Assembly: GCF_040750475.1 (NCBI RefSeq)
Contig: NZ_JABJVY010000007.1
Coordinates: forward strand, 142,130 to 206,129
DNA length: 64,000 nt
Source of the DNA: Amorphus sp040750475
GTDB taxonomy: Bacteria > Pseudomonadota > Alphaproteobacteria > Rhizobiales > Amorphaceae
Direction: 5' to 3'
Shown here: positions 9,307 through 18,295 of the stretch, in pieces
Position numbering within the stretch: the first letter of the stretch is position 1
Layout: each line of letters opens with the position of its first letter
The notes under the pieces: generated by a model
Seen by the model: the letters and a program-made list of their open reading frames with translations, nothing else
What the model was told of the DNA's origin: nothing
Databases searched by the model: none
Made by a program: the position numbers and the translations under genes

Positions 9307-9350
9307 GCAAACCCAGGAAAAGTGGGAACCGGTTTTCCATCCGGGTTTGC
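9307..9350 (+). repeat. Dispersed hairpin repeat A, copy 1, abutting the prfB stop
   Basis: The element begins on the base after the prfB stop codon. Its outer arms GCAAACCC and GGGTTTGC pair perfectly, and inner arms GGAAAA and TTTTCC pair around GTGGGAACCGG. Further copies with the same core lie at 9362-9395, 9480-9533, 17359-17402, 26709-26760 and 62244-62287. Similar short palindromic elements are common in Hyphomicrobiales genomes. Confidence 0.75.
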
Positions 9351-9361
9351 GGAGAGAGACA

Positions 9362-9395
9362 GCAAACCCAGGAAAAGTGGGAACGGGTTTGGGTT
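9362..9395 (+). repeat. Dispersed hairpin repeat A, copy 2 (truncated)
   Basis: A tandem second copy repeats GCAAACCCAGGAAAAGTGG and then diverges to GGGTTTGGGTTTT, losing the inner right arm. Outer pairing is still possible. It lies 11 bases after copy 1. Confidence 0.65.
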
Positions 9396-9479
9396 TTCGC
9401 CCTCACGCCGGGTTCGCTGGGCTCACCGGCTCCGGGTGGGCGGCCTGACCGGCCGGCGGGCAGTCGCCCGCTGGCTTCG

Positions 9480-9533
9480 CGAATTTCAGAAAAGTGGGAA
9501 CCGGTTTTCCATCCGGGTTTGCGGTCTTCCGTT
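9480..9533 (+). repeat. Dispersed hairpin repeat A, copy 3
   Basis: This copy keeps the core AAAAGTGGGAACCGGTTTTCC and the right arm CCGGGTTTGCGG, but its left arm reads CGCGAATTTCAG. The 368-bp stretch 9307-9674 therefore consists largely of repeats and holds no gene. Confidence 0.65.
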
Positions 9534-9550
9534 AGCGCTCGCCCAATACG

Positions 9551-9582
9551 CCGCTCATTCCCGCATTTGCGAGAATGAGCGG
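9551..9582. repeat. Dispersed hairpin repeat B (REP-like), single copy
   Basis: CCGCTCATTC and GAATGAGCGG form a perfect 10-bp stem around CCGCATTTGCGA. Related elements with the core CTCATTCCCGCGAAAGCGGGAATCC (split: CTCATTCC, CGCGAAAGCG, GGAATCC) occur at 17127, 17263, 44176, 44303 and 45986. Confidence 0.65.
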
Positions 9583-9674
9583 GTGGCGTGGTCCCGTCGT
9601 ATAGGGTTCGCCCCGCCTGCCGGCACCGAAAGGGCAGCCAAAGGAACCCTCCCGCAGGCACGCGGAGCCGAGGT

Positions 9675-10517
9675 TCACGTCCGGATGATCTCCAGCGGCT
9701 TGTAGAAGCCGGGCGTGAGCCCGGCCTCGGAGCGGGCGCGGTCGTTGAAGGGCGGCTTCAGCGGGCTGCGAAAGTGCTTGCGCACCAGCGCGTGGAAGGT
9801 CGGCTCATAGGGCCGTTTCTCCCGGTCGCAGAGGAATTTGAACCACTTGGCGCCGAAATGGACGTGTTTCTTCTCGTCCTCGTAGATGCGCCGTAGGACG
9901 GCCGCGTCCGCCTCGTCTCCCCGCGCTTCGGCCTTTTCGATCATCGAGGGCGTGACGTCCAGGCCGCGCGCTTCCAGCACCAGCGGCACGATCGCAAGCC
10001 GGGCCGCCAGATCGTGACCGGTCTCCTCCGCCGCCTGCCACAGACCGTCATGGGCGGGAAGGTCGCCATAGCTGGCGCCGAAATCGGCCAGCCGGGCCTG
10101 CAGCAGCCCGAAGTGGATGCTCTCTTCCAGCCCCACCGTCACCCAGTCGTCGAAAAAGGACCGCGGCACCGGCTCGCCGGCAAAGCGCCCGACGATGTCC
10201 CAGGCAAGATCGACGGCATTGAGCTCGATATGGGCGAGCGCGTGCAGCAACGCGATATGGCCCGCCCGGCTGTCGCCGGAGCGCTTCGGCATATCGCGTG
10301 GTGCAAGCAGCATCGGCCGTTCCGGCCGTCCGGGGCGCGTGGGGACCGGCGGATCCAGCGGGGTCCGCTTCAACGATAAGGTGCGATCGAACCACAGCTT
10401 TGCCGTCGTGCGGGCGAGCGCGATCTTGCGATCGAGATCGGCCGTGGCGACGACGGTTCGCGCGCCGGCCGCCAGCGAGGCCGGCGCTTCGAGAGGGGTG
10501 TCGGAAGCGGTCGTCAC
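9675..10517 (-). CDS. DUF455 family ferritin-like protein
   Basis: The 280-residue protein belongs to the DUF455 (COG2833) family of uncharacterised proteins predicted to have a ferritin-like helical bundle. Candidate di-iron ligands are visible in GLEESIHFGLL (about residue 130) and YEDEKKHVHFG (about residue 218), with a further HALAHIELNAVD near 92. No signal peptide or membrane segment is seen, so it should be cytoplasmic. Its ATG at 10517 overlaps the stop of the peroxiredoxin gene by four bases, which suggests translational coupling and a possible link to oxidative stress. Its actual function is unknown. Confidence 0.85.
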   Translation of the reverse strand: MTTASDTPLEAPASLAAGARTVVATADLDRKIALARTTAKLWFDRTLSLKRTPLDPPVPTRPGRPERPMLLAPRDMPKRSGDSRAGHIALLHALAHIELNAVDLAWDIVGRFAGEPVPRSFFDDWVTVGLEESIHFGLLQARLADFGASYGDLPAHDGLWQAAEETGHDLAARLAIVPLVLEARGLDVTPSMIEKAEARGDEADAAVLRRIYEDEKKHVHFGAKWFKFLCDREKRPYEPTFHALVRKHFRSPLKPPFNDRARSEAGLTPGFYKPLEIIRT

Positions 10518-10981
10518 AGGTTCTTGGCGGCCTCCAGAACCGCTTCGGCGTGACCGGCAACCTTCACTTTCCGCCAGATTTTCGCGATCGTGCCGTCAGA
10601 ATTGATCAGGAAGGTGGCGCGCTCCACACCCATGAACTTTCGGCCGTACATGGATTTTTCGACCCAAACGCCATAGCTTTGACATACGGTTTTGTCTTCG
10701 TCCGAAGCCAGGGCCACTGCGAGGTCGTGTTTCGACCTGAACTTGTTGTGGCTGGCCACCGAATCGGGCGAGATCCCGACCACCGGAACGCCGAGGTCGG
10801 AGAAGCGGGGCATCAGCTCGGAAAAGCCCACAGCCTCTTTGGTGCAGCCTGAGGTGTCGTCCTTGGGATAGAAATAGAGGACGACCGGCTTGCCGCTGAA
10901 CGACGACAGGGAGATCTCGCCGAGCGTGTCCGTTGAGAGCTTGAAGTCCGGTGCCTGATCGCCTTCCGACAGGGTGTTCAT
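10514..10981 (-). CDS. bcp: Thioredoxin-dependent thiol peroxidase, BCP/PrxQ family
   Basis: This peroxiredoxin reduces hydrogen peroxide and organic hydroperoxides in the cytoplasm. The chosen ATG at 10981 gives MNTLSEGDQAPDF and 155 residues, the usual BCP length; the frame extends 19 codons further without family similarity. The peroxidatic cysteine is Cys46 in DDTSGCTKEA. The resolving cysteine found five residues later in E. coli BCP is replaced by valine; the only other cysteine is Cys100 (TVCQSYG). It may therefore work as a 1-Cys enzyme, which is inference. It is the first gene of a pair with the DUF455 gene and diverges from the AsmA-like gene. Confidence 0.92.
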   Translation of the reverse strand: MNTLSEGDQAPDFKLSTDTLGEISLSSFSGKPVVLYFYPKDDTSGCTKEAVGFSELMPRFSDLGVPVVGISPDSVASHNKFRSKHDLAVALASDEDKTVCQSYGVWVEKSMYGRKFMGVERATFLINSDGTIAKIWRKVKVAGHAEAVLEAAKNL

Positions 10982-11150
10982 GGGCAAGGCCTCGCGTTGG
11001 AGAGAAAGGGTCGAGTTCCGAGGTGGGAAGCGAAGCAATCACGACTGGTTTTCGCTTCGCACGAACCTGGGTTTTGCCTGCCCGACGCGTGCGGTCAAGC
11101 GGTCCGATCGGCGCGGGCTGGTTCCGCCGGCCTGAGCGGAACGCGCGCGT

Positions 11151-14100
11151 ATGAAGCCACAGAGGAGACACGTGGGAGGCAGACGCTTGCGGCCGACACT
11201 GCCGGTGGCGCGACGACGGCGAAGGGGGCTGCGTCTCCTTGGCCTGGTCGCTGTGGCGTTGGTCGGCCTTTTTCTCGCCCTCTCCGTTCGGGTGTGGGTC
11301 GCGCCGCTGACGATTCCTTCGGCGGACCGGACCGCCCGGTCAATCCTGCGCGAACTCGCCGGCGACGACGGGCGGGTGTCGGTGGGTGGCGTTTCTTTGG
11401 CCTGGACGCCGCAGCATGCGATCGAGATCGTGGTGCGGGACGTGACGCTGCGCGGCCCTGCTGGCGCGCTGGACACCCCCGAGGTGGTGTTCGACGTTGC
11501 GACCGGCTCGCTGCTGTCGGGCACCGTGCAGGTGCATTCGATCTCGATTTCCGATCCGGTTCTGGAGGTGAACTATCCCTCGCTCGGGAAGATGAACCTG
11601 CCGCAGCGCGATCGCTCGGCGGAGGACCCACCGATTCCGCTCGACATGCTGCCGGTCGCCGAACAGCGTCTGGCCCGCATTTCCACCCTGGCCCGGCGCT
11701 ACGGGCTGTCGGCGCTGCACATCCTCAATGGCGAGCTCAGGCTTCCCAATCTCGACCCGCGGCTTGCCGACCGGACCTTCACCGCGATCGACGCCACCTT
11801 CCGTCCCGAAGCCGATGGCGATGTTGCCATCGATGCGCTCGGTCAGGCTGACAGCGGAAGCTGGCGGATCGCCATCAATCGCGCCAGCGCCGGCGATGGG
11901 TCCCAGCTCACCGCGTCTGCTCATGGCATCGGCCTGACGGATTTTGTCGACCTTCCGATCATTCGCTCCGGCTTCCTGGTTTCGCCGAAGATCTCTGCCA
12001 AATTCGCCCCTTCCGGGGCGCTCGACGAGGCCAAGATGGAGGTCACGGTCGACGAGGGTGTGTTCCAGATCGCCAAGGACCCCTCCCGCAGCGTCGATCA
12101 TCTGCAGGTGACCGCGACCTGGAGTGCCAAGAACAACTTGATCACGCTGGCGCCGGTCGAGCTTCTGGCCGGTGCGACGTCGATGACGGGCAACGGCGTT
12201 CTGACGCCGCCCGATCGGACCGACGGTCCCTGGAAGTATCAACTGCAGACTGATGCGGCACGCATCGGACCGGACGATATCGACGGGCCGCCGCTGGAGC
12301 TGCTTGAGCTGTCGGTGGCGGGCACCATCGAACCGGGGCGCAGCTATCTGTCGTTCGATCGCCTGACGGCCCGCTCGAACCTCGGCTCGATCTACGGAGT
12401 GGGCTCGCTGGACTTCGGGCCGCATGGGCCGACCCTGGCCGCCGCCCTACGCCTGTCGGAGATGTCGGTCGCGACGCTTATGCGTATGTGGCCGGTCATC
12501 CTGGGCTACGAGGCCCGCAATTGGCTGGTGGGCAATGTGCCGTCCGGCCGGGTCAAGCAGGCGGACATGCAGTTCGCGCTGTTGCCGCGCGACATGGACG
12601 GCGATCCGACGACCCAAAGCCCGATGGAGCACACCATCGACATCTCGATTGCCTATTCGGACGGATCGCTGAAGCTGCCGGGCGAACTGCCGGCGATCAC
12701 GGCGGCCACCGGCACGGCGAACGTGGTGGACCGCCACGTCACCCTCGACACCAAGACGGCCGAACTGATCCCGGAGAAGGGCGGTCCGGTGAAGGTGGAG
12801 GGCTTCTATGCCGACGTTCCCTCCGTCACGGCGAAGCCGCCGGTTGGCGAAATCCGTACCCGTCTGGTTGGGCCGGCAGCCTCCTTTGCGTCGCTGGCCG
12901 ACGCCGACCCGATCGACGCGCTCAAGCTGGCCGGCGTTCAGCCGGACGACCTGTCGGGTGAGATCGCAGCCGACTTCCTGGCCGTAGGCCCGTTCGGCAC
13001 GACCATCGAGCCCGATGCGCTCGACTGGTCCGTCGATGCGGCGCTGACCAATGTCTCCAGCTCAGCGCCGATCAAAGGCCAGACGATCAAGAACGCGAAC
13101 CTGACGGTGACGGCCAACCGCACCCAGGCGACCCTCAAGGGCAGCGCGACCGTCGACGGCGTGAAGGCGACGGTGGATATGACCCAGGTCTTCTCCGGCG
13201 ACGATCAGGGGCGGGAGGGAGACGTGTCGTTCATCCTGACCGATGCCGAGCGCAAGCGGCGGGGATGGGACGCAGGATCGCTGTTGAAAGGCCCGGTCGA
13301 GATTGCGGTGGCGGAGACGGCCGATGGGGCCCGGACATTCCAGGCCGATCTCACCAAAGCGCAAGTGACGCTTCCCGGCTTCGGCTGGACGAAAAGCGCC
13401 GGCGTTCCGGCCAAGGCGACCTTCGCGGTGGTCCAGGATGAAAACCGGATCGATGTGAACGATCTGCGGATCACCTCCGACGGCCTGGATATCGCGGGGA
13501 CGGTGAAGCTCGCGGATGGCAAGCTCGAGCGAGCCAGCTTCGACCGTTTTGCTCTGCGTGCGAAGGACAGCGCCAAGCTCGTCATCGTGCCGGACGGCTC
13601 CGGCTACGACGTGAAGCTGACGGGGACGTCGTTCGACGGGCGCGGCGTGATCGATTCTCTGAAGAATGGCGGCGGCGATGGCGGAGGGGACGGCATGTCG
13701 GTTCCCATCGACATCCAGATCGCTCTCGACGAAGTCCAGGGCAATGGCGGCGTGCAGATGTCGGGGTTCACGGGCGACGTCAAGCTGCGCGACGGCCGAT
13801 TGTCCGCGCTCGATCTCCAGGGGTCGACCAATGGCGGGCGGACCACGGATTTTAGCGCCGATGTCGCGCCCGGACGCGCCAATGCCCGTACCGTTACGGT
13901 CCAATCCGGCGATGTCGGTCGGCTGTTGCAGTTTCTCGATGTCTATCAGCGGCTTGCTGGCGGACAGGGCTCGCTACAGGCAACGCTGCGCCGCAACGCT
14001 CCGACGACCGGCCTGTTGACGGTGGAGAAGTTCCAGATCACCGGCGATCCGGCGGTGGAAGATCTCATCGATCGGACCGTGGGTGGAGACCGGGGGCGCC

Positions 14101-14546
14101 CGCAGCGCCCGCTTGCCTATCAGGAAGCGCCGAACGGTCCCGCCACGCGCGGCGCCTTTGATCAGCTCATCGTTCCGTTCAGCGAGCAGGACGGGCGCAT
14201 CGAGATCTCCGATGCGATCCTGCGCGGGACCGCGATCGGCGGCACGGCCGGGGGCGTGGTCGATCTCGACAGCCGCATGCTGCAGATCAGTGGCACGGCG
14301 ATCCCGGCCTATGTGGTCAACAATCTGTTCGGCCGGGTGCCGATCTTGGGCGAGATTCTGGGCGGGGGGAAAGAAGGCGGTCTGTTCGGGATCACGTTCC
14401 GCCTGGATGGGCCGATGTCGAGCCCGAATTTCTCGTTCAATCCGATCTCGGCGGTGACGCCGGGCATCTTCCGCCGGATTTTCGAGCATCAAAACGCCGA
14501 CGGCGTGCCGGCGTTCCAGGCCCCTCCGCCGCGCACGAACAGGTAG
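11151..14546 (+). CDS. Large AsmA-like/DUF3971 (YhdP-type) inner-membrane-anchored protein
   Basis: The 1131-residue product has a basic N-terminus, one membrane segment at about residues 26-50 (LLGLVAVALVGLFLALSV) and a long periplasmic part of beta-rich repeats. This layout and the C-terminal stretch with RGTAIGGTAGGVVDLDSRML and NNLFGRVPILGEILGG match the DUF3971/AsmA-like C-terminal region of the YhdP/TamB/AsmA superfamily. Members of that group bridge inner and outer membranes and carry phospholipids; the specific role here is inference. A short glycine/aspartate-rich linker (NGGGDGGGDG) lies near residue 840. It stands alone, divergent from bcp and convergent with tyrS. Confidence 0.8.
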   Translation: MKPQRRHVGGRRLRPTLPVARRRRRGLRLLGLVAVALVGLFLALSVRVWVAPLTIPSADRTARSILRELAGDDGRVSVGGVSLAWTPQHAIEIVVRDVTLRGPAGALDTPEVVFDVATGSLLSGTVQVHSISISDPVLEVNYPSLGKMNLPQRDRSAEDPPIPLDMLPVAEQRLARISTLARRYGLSALHILNGELRLPNLDPRLADRTFTAIDATFRPEADGDVAIDALGQADSGSWRIAINRASAGDGSQLTASAHGIGLTDFVDLPIIRSGFLVSPKISAKFAPSGALDEAKMEVTVDEGVFQIAKDPSRSVDHLQVTATWSAKNNLITLAPVELLAGATSMTGNGVLTPPDRTDGPWKYQLQTDAARIGPDDIDGPPLELLELSVAGTIEPGRSYLSFDRLTARSNLGSIYGVGSLDFGPHGPTLAAALRLSEMSVATLMRMWPVILGYEARNWLVGNVPSGRVKQADMQFALLPRDMDGDPTTQSPMEHTIDISIAYSDGSLKLPGELPAITAATGTANVVDRHVTLDTKTAELIPEKGGPVKVEGFYADVPSVTAKPPVGEIRTRLVGPAASFASLADADPIDALKLAGVQPDDLSGEIAADFLAVGPFGTTIEPDALDWSVDAALTNVSSSAPIKGQTIKNANLTVTANRTQATLKGSATVDGVKATVDMTQVFSGDDQGREGDVSFILTDAERKRRGWDAGSLLKGPVEIAVAETADGARTFQADLTKAQVTLPGFGWTKSAGVPAKATFAVVQDENRIDVNDLRITSDGLDIAGTVKLADGKLERASFDRFALRAKDSAKLVIVPDGSGYDVKLTGTSFDGRGVIDSLKNGGGDGGGDGMSVPIDIQIALDEVQGNGGVQMSGFTGDVKLRDGRLSALDLQGSTNGGRTTDFSADVAPGRANARTVTVQSGDVGRLLQFLDVYQRLAGGQGSLQATLRRNAPTTGLLTVEKFQITGDPAVEDLIDRTVGGDRGRPQRPLAYQEAPNGPATRGAFDQLIVPFSEQDGRIEISDAILRGTAIGGTAGGVVDLDSRMLQISGTAIPAYVVNNLFGRVPILGEILGGGKEGGLFGITFRLDGPMSSPNFSFNPISAVTPGIFRRIFEHQNADGVPAFQAPPPRTNR

Positions 14547-14560
14547 CGGCGGGAAGTGGG

Positions 14561-14581
14561 GCGGGAGGGCCTCGGTCCCGC
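14561..14581. terminator. Hairpin between convergent genes
   Basis: GCGGGA and TCCCGC pair around a 9-base loop in the 50-bp gap between the AsmA-like gene and tyrS. There is no T-tract on either side. Its position suggests a bidirectional end structure, at low confidence. Confidence 0.35.
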
Positions 14582-14596
14582 TGGTGCTGTGCAGGC

Positions 14597-15850
14597 CTAT
14601 TCGGCCTTCAGGAGCACGTGCTTCTTGCGCCCGAGCGAGAGTTTCACGACGCCGTCGCCGGTGAGGTCGGCGAGCGACACGATCCGGCGGTCGTCGTCGA
14701 TCACCGTGTCGTTGACGCGCACCGCGCCACCTTTGATGTGACGGCGCGCTTCGCTGTTGCTGGCGGCGAGGCCGGCGAGCCGGAACGCGTCCAGGATGCC
14801 GACGCCGGTATCCAGCTCGCCGCGCGCCACCGATACGCTCGGCAGGTTTTCCGCCAGCGTGCCCGCCTCGAAGGTCTGGCGGGCGGTTTCGGCGGCTTCC
14901 TCGGCCGCAGCACGACCGTGGAGCAGCGCGGTCACTTCCGTCGCGAGCACCTTCTTGGCGTCGTTGATTTCCGCCCCGCCCAAGGCGGCGAGCCGGGCGA
15001 CCTCGTCCATCGGCAGCGTGGTGTAGAGCTTCAGGAAGCGGCCGACGTCGGCGTCCTCGGTGTTACGCCAATACTGCCAGAACTCGTAGGGGCTCAGCAC
15101 GTCGGCGTTGAGCCAGATCGCGCCGGAGGCCGTCTTGCCCATCTTGGCGCCGGAGGCCGTCGTGAGCAGCGGCGAGGTGAGGGCGAAGAGCTCCACGCCC
15201 TCCATACGACGGCCGAGCTCGATGCCGTTGACGATGTTGCCCCACTGGTCGGAGCCGCCCATTTGCAGCCGACAGCCGGTGCGCTTGTTGAGCTCCACGA
15301 AATCGTAGGCCTGGAGGATCATGTAGTTGAACTCTAGGAACGACAGCGACTGTTCGCGGTCTAGCCGCAGCTTCACCGAATCGAAAGACAGCATCCGGTT
15401 GACGGAAAAATGCCGGCCGACGTCACGCAGGAACGTGACGTAGTTGAGCCCGAGGAGCCAGTCGGCATTGTTGATCATTTTGGCCGGTGCGCCGTCGCCG
15501 TCCAGCGTCAGGTAGCGGGCGAACACGGTCCGGATCCCGGCGAGGTTGGCCTCGATATCGTCCACGGACAGGAGCCTGCGGGCCTCGTCCTTGAAGGAGG
15601 GGTCGCCGATCATGGAGGTGCCCCCGCCCATCAGCGCGATCGGCTGATGACCGGTTTTCTCCATCCAGTGCAGCATCATGATTTGGATCAGCGAGCCGGC
15701 ATGCAGGCTCTTCGCCGTGGCGTCGAATCCGATATAGCCGGTGACAGAGGTCGTCCTGAACAGATCGTCGAGGCCGGCGTCATCCGAAGTTTGGTGGATG
15801 AAGCCACGCTCGCTGAGGGTGTGCAGAAACTCTGACTTGAAACCGGTCAT
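14597..15850 (-). CDS. tyrS: Tyrosyl-tRNA synthetase
   Basis: TyrRS charges tRNA-Tyr with tyrosine in the cytoplasm. The 417-residue protein has the class I HIGH-type motif as HAGSL near residue 50 followed by MGGGTSMIGDPS, the tyrosine-binding NRMLSFDSVKLRL region, and the KMSKS-type loop KMGKTASG near residue 236. A C-terminal S4-like RNA-binding domain covers about residues 350-417 (SNSEARRHIKGGAVRVND). Length and motif order are typical. It diverges from anmK with a 116-bp gap. Confidence 0.97.
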   Translation of the reverse strand: MTGFKSEFLHTLSERGFIHQTSDDAGLDDLFRTTSVTGYIGFDATAKSLHAGSLIQIMMLHWMEKTGHQPIALMGGGTSMIGDPSFKDEARRLLSVDDIEANLAGIRTVFARYLTLDGDGAPAKMINNADWLLGLNYVTFLRDVGRHFSVNRMLSFDSVKLRLDREQSLSFLEFNYMILQAYDFVELNKRTGCRLQMGGSDQWGNIVNGIELGRRMEGVELFALTSPLLTTASGAKMGKTASGAIWLNADVLSPYEFWQYWRNTEDADVGRFLKLYTTLPMDEVARLAALGGAEINDAKKVLATEVTALLHGRAAAEEAAETARQTFEAGTLAENLPSVSVARGELDTGVGILDAFRLAGLAASNSEARRHIKGGAVRVNDTVIDDDRRIVSLADLTGDGVVKLSLGRKKHVLLKAE

Positions 15851-15966
15851 CGAAGGAGAATCCTGTTAACGCTACGGGCTGCCCACAACAGCCTTTGGGG
15901 GCGGGTGCCCCGATCTTCGGCGCGGTTTAGCAGTCTTGCCGACAAATTCCAGATGCGGAGTCGATT

Positions 15967-17082
15967 TTGAGCGACGAAACAAGCGAACGGCGGGTGCGGC
16001 GCGCCATCGGGTTGATGAGCGGAACCTCCATGGATGGGGTCGATGTCGCCCTGGTCGAGACCGATGGCGAGGCGATCGTACGGCCGGGATTGACGGCGTT
16101 CACGCCCTACCCGAACGCGCTGCGCCAGCTTTTGCGCCGGGCAAATGCGGTCGCTCTCGAGCTCGACGATCGCACGGCTCGCCCCGCACCGCTTGCGGAG
16201 GCCGAAGCCTGGGTGACCCAGGTGCAGACGGCGGCGGTGAAGGCCTTTGCCAGCACGTTCGCCGAGGCGCCGGATGTGGTCGGTTTCCATGGCCAGACGG
16301 TAATGCATGCGCCCGATCGCGGTATGACGATCCAACTCGGCGACGGTGCGGAGATGGCGTCCGGTCTCGGCATTCCGGTGGTCTACGACTTGCGCGCGGC
16401 CGATGTGGCGGCGGGCGGCGAGGGTGCGCCTCTGGTCCCCGTGTTCCACCGCGCATTGGCGCTTCAGGCCGGGCTCGAGATGCCGGCGGCCGTGCTCAAC
16501 ATCGGCGGAGTCGCCAACGTCACCTATGTCGGCGCGGATGGCGAGCTGATCGCGTTCGACACGGGGCCCGGCAACGCGCTGATCGACGATCTGATGGAGG
16601 CGCGCACTGGCGCGCCGATGGACGAAGGCGGCGAGCGGGCTGCTGCGGGCACCGTGGACCGGGCGATCGTGGATGCCTATCTCGCCGATCCCTATTTCGA
16701 GCGGTCGGCGCCGAAATCCCTCGATCGCGGCCATTTCAACCGCTCTTTGACCGATCCGCTTTCCCTCGAGGACGCGAGCGCGACCCTCGTGGCCGTGACG
16801 GCGGAAACAATCGCGCGCGGCCTCAAGCAGCTTCCGGCCTATCCCAAGCGGCTGGTGCTGGGGGGCGGCGGCCTCAAGAACCCGGTGATGATGCAGGCAC
16901 TCGAAGCCGCGACCGGGCTGGAGCCGGAAAGCGCCGATGCGTTCGGTTGGTCGGCGGCCTTCCTGGAAGCTCAGGCCTTCGCCTATCTGGCAGTGCGCGC
17001 GCTCGACGAACGCGCGATCACCTTTCCCGGCACCACTGGCGTGGCGCAGCCGCTGACGGGTGGTCGAATCGCCCGACCGTAA
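15967..17082 (+). CDS. anmK: Anhydro-N-acetylmuramic acid kinase
   Basis: AnmK phosphorylates and opens 1,6-anhydro-MurNAc to give MurNAc-6-phosphate during cell-wall recycling. The 371-residue protein starts at a TTG at 15967 with GGAG six bases upstream; no nearby ATG fits. Family motifs are IGLMSGTSMDGVDVAL at the N-terminus, GFHGQTVMH near residue 105, the ASKHA-type phosphate loop NIGGVANVTYVG near 178, DTGPGNALIDD near 199 and the LGGGGLKNPVMM segment near 298. It lies with other peptidoglycan genes in the window but not in their operon. Confidence 0.95.
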   Translation: MSDETSERRVRRAIGLMSGTSMDGVDVALVETDGEAIVRPGLTAFTPYPNALRQLLRRANAVALELDDRTARPAPLAEAEAWVTQVQTAAVKAFASTFAEAPDVVGFHGQTVMHAPDRGMTIQLGDGAEMASGLGIPVVYDLRAADVAAGGEGAPLVPVFHRALALQAGLEMPAAVLNIGGVANVTYVGADGELIAFDTGPGNALIDDLMEARTGAPMDEGGERAAAGTVDRAIVDAYLADPYFERSAPKSLDRGHFNRSLTDPLSLEDASATLVAVTAETIARGLKQLPAYPKRLVLGGGGLKNPVMMQALEAATGLEPESADAFGWSAAFLEAQAFAYLAVRALDERAITFPGTTGVAQPLTGGRIARP

Positions 17083-17126
17083 GCAGGGTGCTCCAGCCCT
17101 TCCGTAAGCTGCGGCCTCAACCCCAG

Positions 17127-17297
17127 CCGCTCATTACCGCGAAAGCAGGAATCCATAGTGAATCAGACCTGTTCGAGGTGGAAACCGCTGTCAACGGAAC
17201 CCGATCTCTTTGGGCGCACCTTCGCTGATCCGTTCGTCGACTCAGGAGACCCATCGAACGGCCCTATGGATTCCTACTTTCGCGGGAATAAGCGGAG
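17127..17297. repeat. Paired inverted repeat B (BIME-like)
   Basis: A copy at 17127-17158 (CCGCTCATTACCGCGAAAGC, then AGGAATCCATAG) is answered by an inverted copy at 17263-17297 (CTATGGATTCC, then TACTTTCGCGGGAATAAGCGG). About 100 bases lie between them. A second pair with similar spacing is at 44176-44335. Apart from these and repeat A, the 320-bp gap 17083-17402 contains no gene. Confidence 0.65.
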
Positions 17298-17358
17298 ATC
17301 TGGGCAATTCACGGGCCGCGAGCGAAGCGAATTCGACGCGAGGGAAAGTTTATTCCCC

Positions 17359-17402
17359 GCAAATCCGGACGGAAAACTGGTTCCCACTTTTCCTGGATTT
17401 GA
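17359..17402 (-). repeat. Dispersed hairpin repeat A, copy 4, abutting the hydrolase stop
   Basis: Read on the minus strand, the element begins on the base after the TGA of the gene at 17403-18059: CAAATCC, AGGAAAAGTGGGAACC, AGTTTTCC, then GTCCGGATTTGC. Its outer arms AAATCC and GGATTT pair, as do GGAAAA and TTTTCC. Orientation relative to the gene is the same as for copy 1 after prfB. Confidence 0.75.
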
Positions 17403-18059
17403 TCAGGCGGCGTCGGACGTCTGGCTGAGGCGCTTGTCGAGATAGCCGCTGCAGATGTCCATCAGCGTATCCACCCGGTCCTCGAAGAAATGGTTGGCGC
17501 CGGAAATGATCTCCTGGTCGACCACGATTCCCTTCTGGGTCTTCAATTTGTCGACGAGCGCCTGGGTGTCCTTCATCGGCACCACCTTGTCGACGTCGCC
17601 ATGGACGATCAGGCCGGAGGAGGGGCAGGGCGCGAGGAAGGAGAAATCGTGCAGGTTCGCCGGGGGAGCAATGGAGATGAAGCCTTCGATCTCCGGGCGC
17701 CGCATCAGAAGCTGCATGCCGATCCAGGCGCCGAACGAGAAGCCGGCAATCCAGCAGGAGCGCGCATCGGGATGAATCGTCTGCACCCAATCGAGCGCCG
17801 CGGCCGCATCGGACAGCTCGCCGGAGCCGTGATCGAACGCGCCCTGGCTACGGCCGACGCCGCGGAAATTGAACCGCAGGACCGCGAAGCCGCGCTTCTG
17901 GAACATGTAGAACAGGTTATAGACGATCTGGTTGTTCATCGTGCCCCCGAACTGGGGGTGGGGATGCAAGACGATGCCGATCGGGGCGTTACGGGTCTTG
18001 GCCGGCTGGAAGCGGCCCTCGATGCGGCCGGCCGGCCCGGCGAAGATCACTTCGGGCAT
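17403..18059 (-). CDS. Alpha/beta hydrolase (COG2945 type)
   Basis: The 218-residue protein is a small cytoplasmic alpha/beta hydrolase of the COG2945 group. An oxyanion-type HPHPQFGGTMNN lies near residue 32, the nucleophile serine is in GFSFGAW near residue 108, and the acid and histidine are in HGDVDKVVP and SGANHFF. No signal peptide is seen. It is divergent from the iron-sulfur operon; family members often sit beside suf genes in related bacteria, but their substrate is unknown. A repeat A element follows its stop directly. Confidence 0.88.
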   Translation of the reverse strand: MPEVIFAGPAGRIEGRFQPAKTRNAPIGIVLHPHPQFGGTMNNQIVYNLFYMFQKRGFAVLRFNFRGVGRSQGAFDHGSGELSDAAAALDWVQTIHPDARSCWIAGFSFGAWIGMQLLMRRPEIEGFISIAPPANLHDFSFLAPCPSSGLIVHGDVDKVVPMKDTQALVDKLKTQKGIVVDQEIISGANHFFEDRVDTLMDICSGYLDKRLSQTSDAA

Positions 18060-18126
18060 CGGAACAAATCCTTTAAGACACGGTTGGTGGGCAAGGTAGG
18101 GACACGGATTGGAAGCCAGGAAAATC

Positions 18127-18154
18127 TTGACGGCACCGGTCGCCTTCCTACACT
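18127..18154 (+). promoter_or_regulatory. Candidate promoter of the suf operon
   Basis: TTGACG (18127-18132) and TACACT (18149-18154) are separated by 16 bases, upstream of the first desulfurase gene. A palindrome ATTCGAAT at 18171-18178 lies just downstream of the -10 and could be an operator. No iscR or rirA gene lies between this promoter and the operon. Confidence 0.4.
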
Positions 18155-18295
18155 AAGATAATCTGGAACCATTCGAATTCGATAGCGGCCGCACCGGCTT
18201 CTCGCTCAGCGGGTCGAATGGGGCCGAGGTGCGCGGGTTATCCACAGCCGGGCGTGCCAATGCAAGATTTTTCCCGAACGGTGTCGAGGAAACCG

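Noticed and set aside
9307..9582. Clustered repeats considered as a CRISPR array
   Set aside because: Only three imperfect copies, uneven spacing and self-complementary arms; same element found singly elsewhere; no cas genes.
17158..17445. Open frame of 95 codons across the repeats after anmK
   Set aside because: It is made of repeats A and B and crosses the hydrolase stop region; no ribosome binding site.
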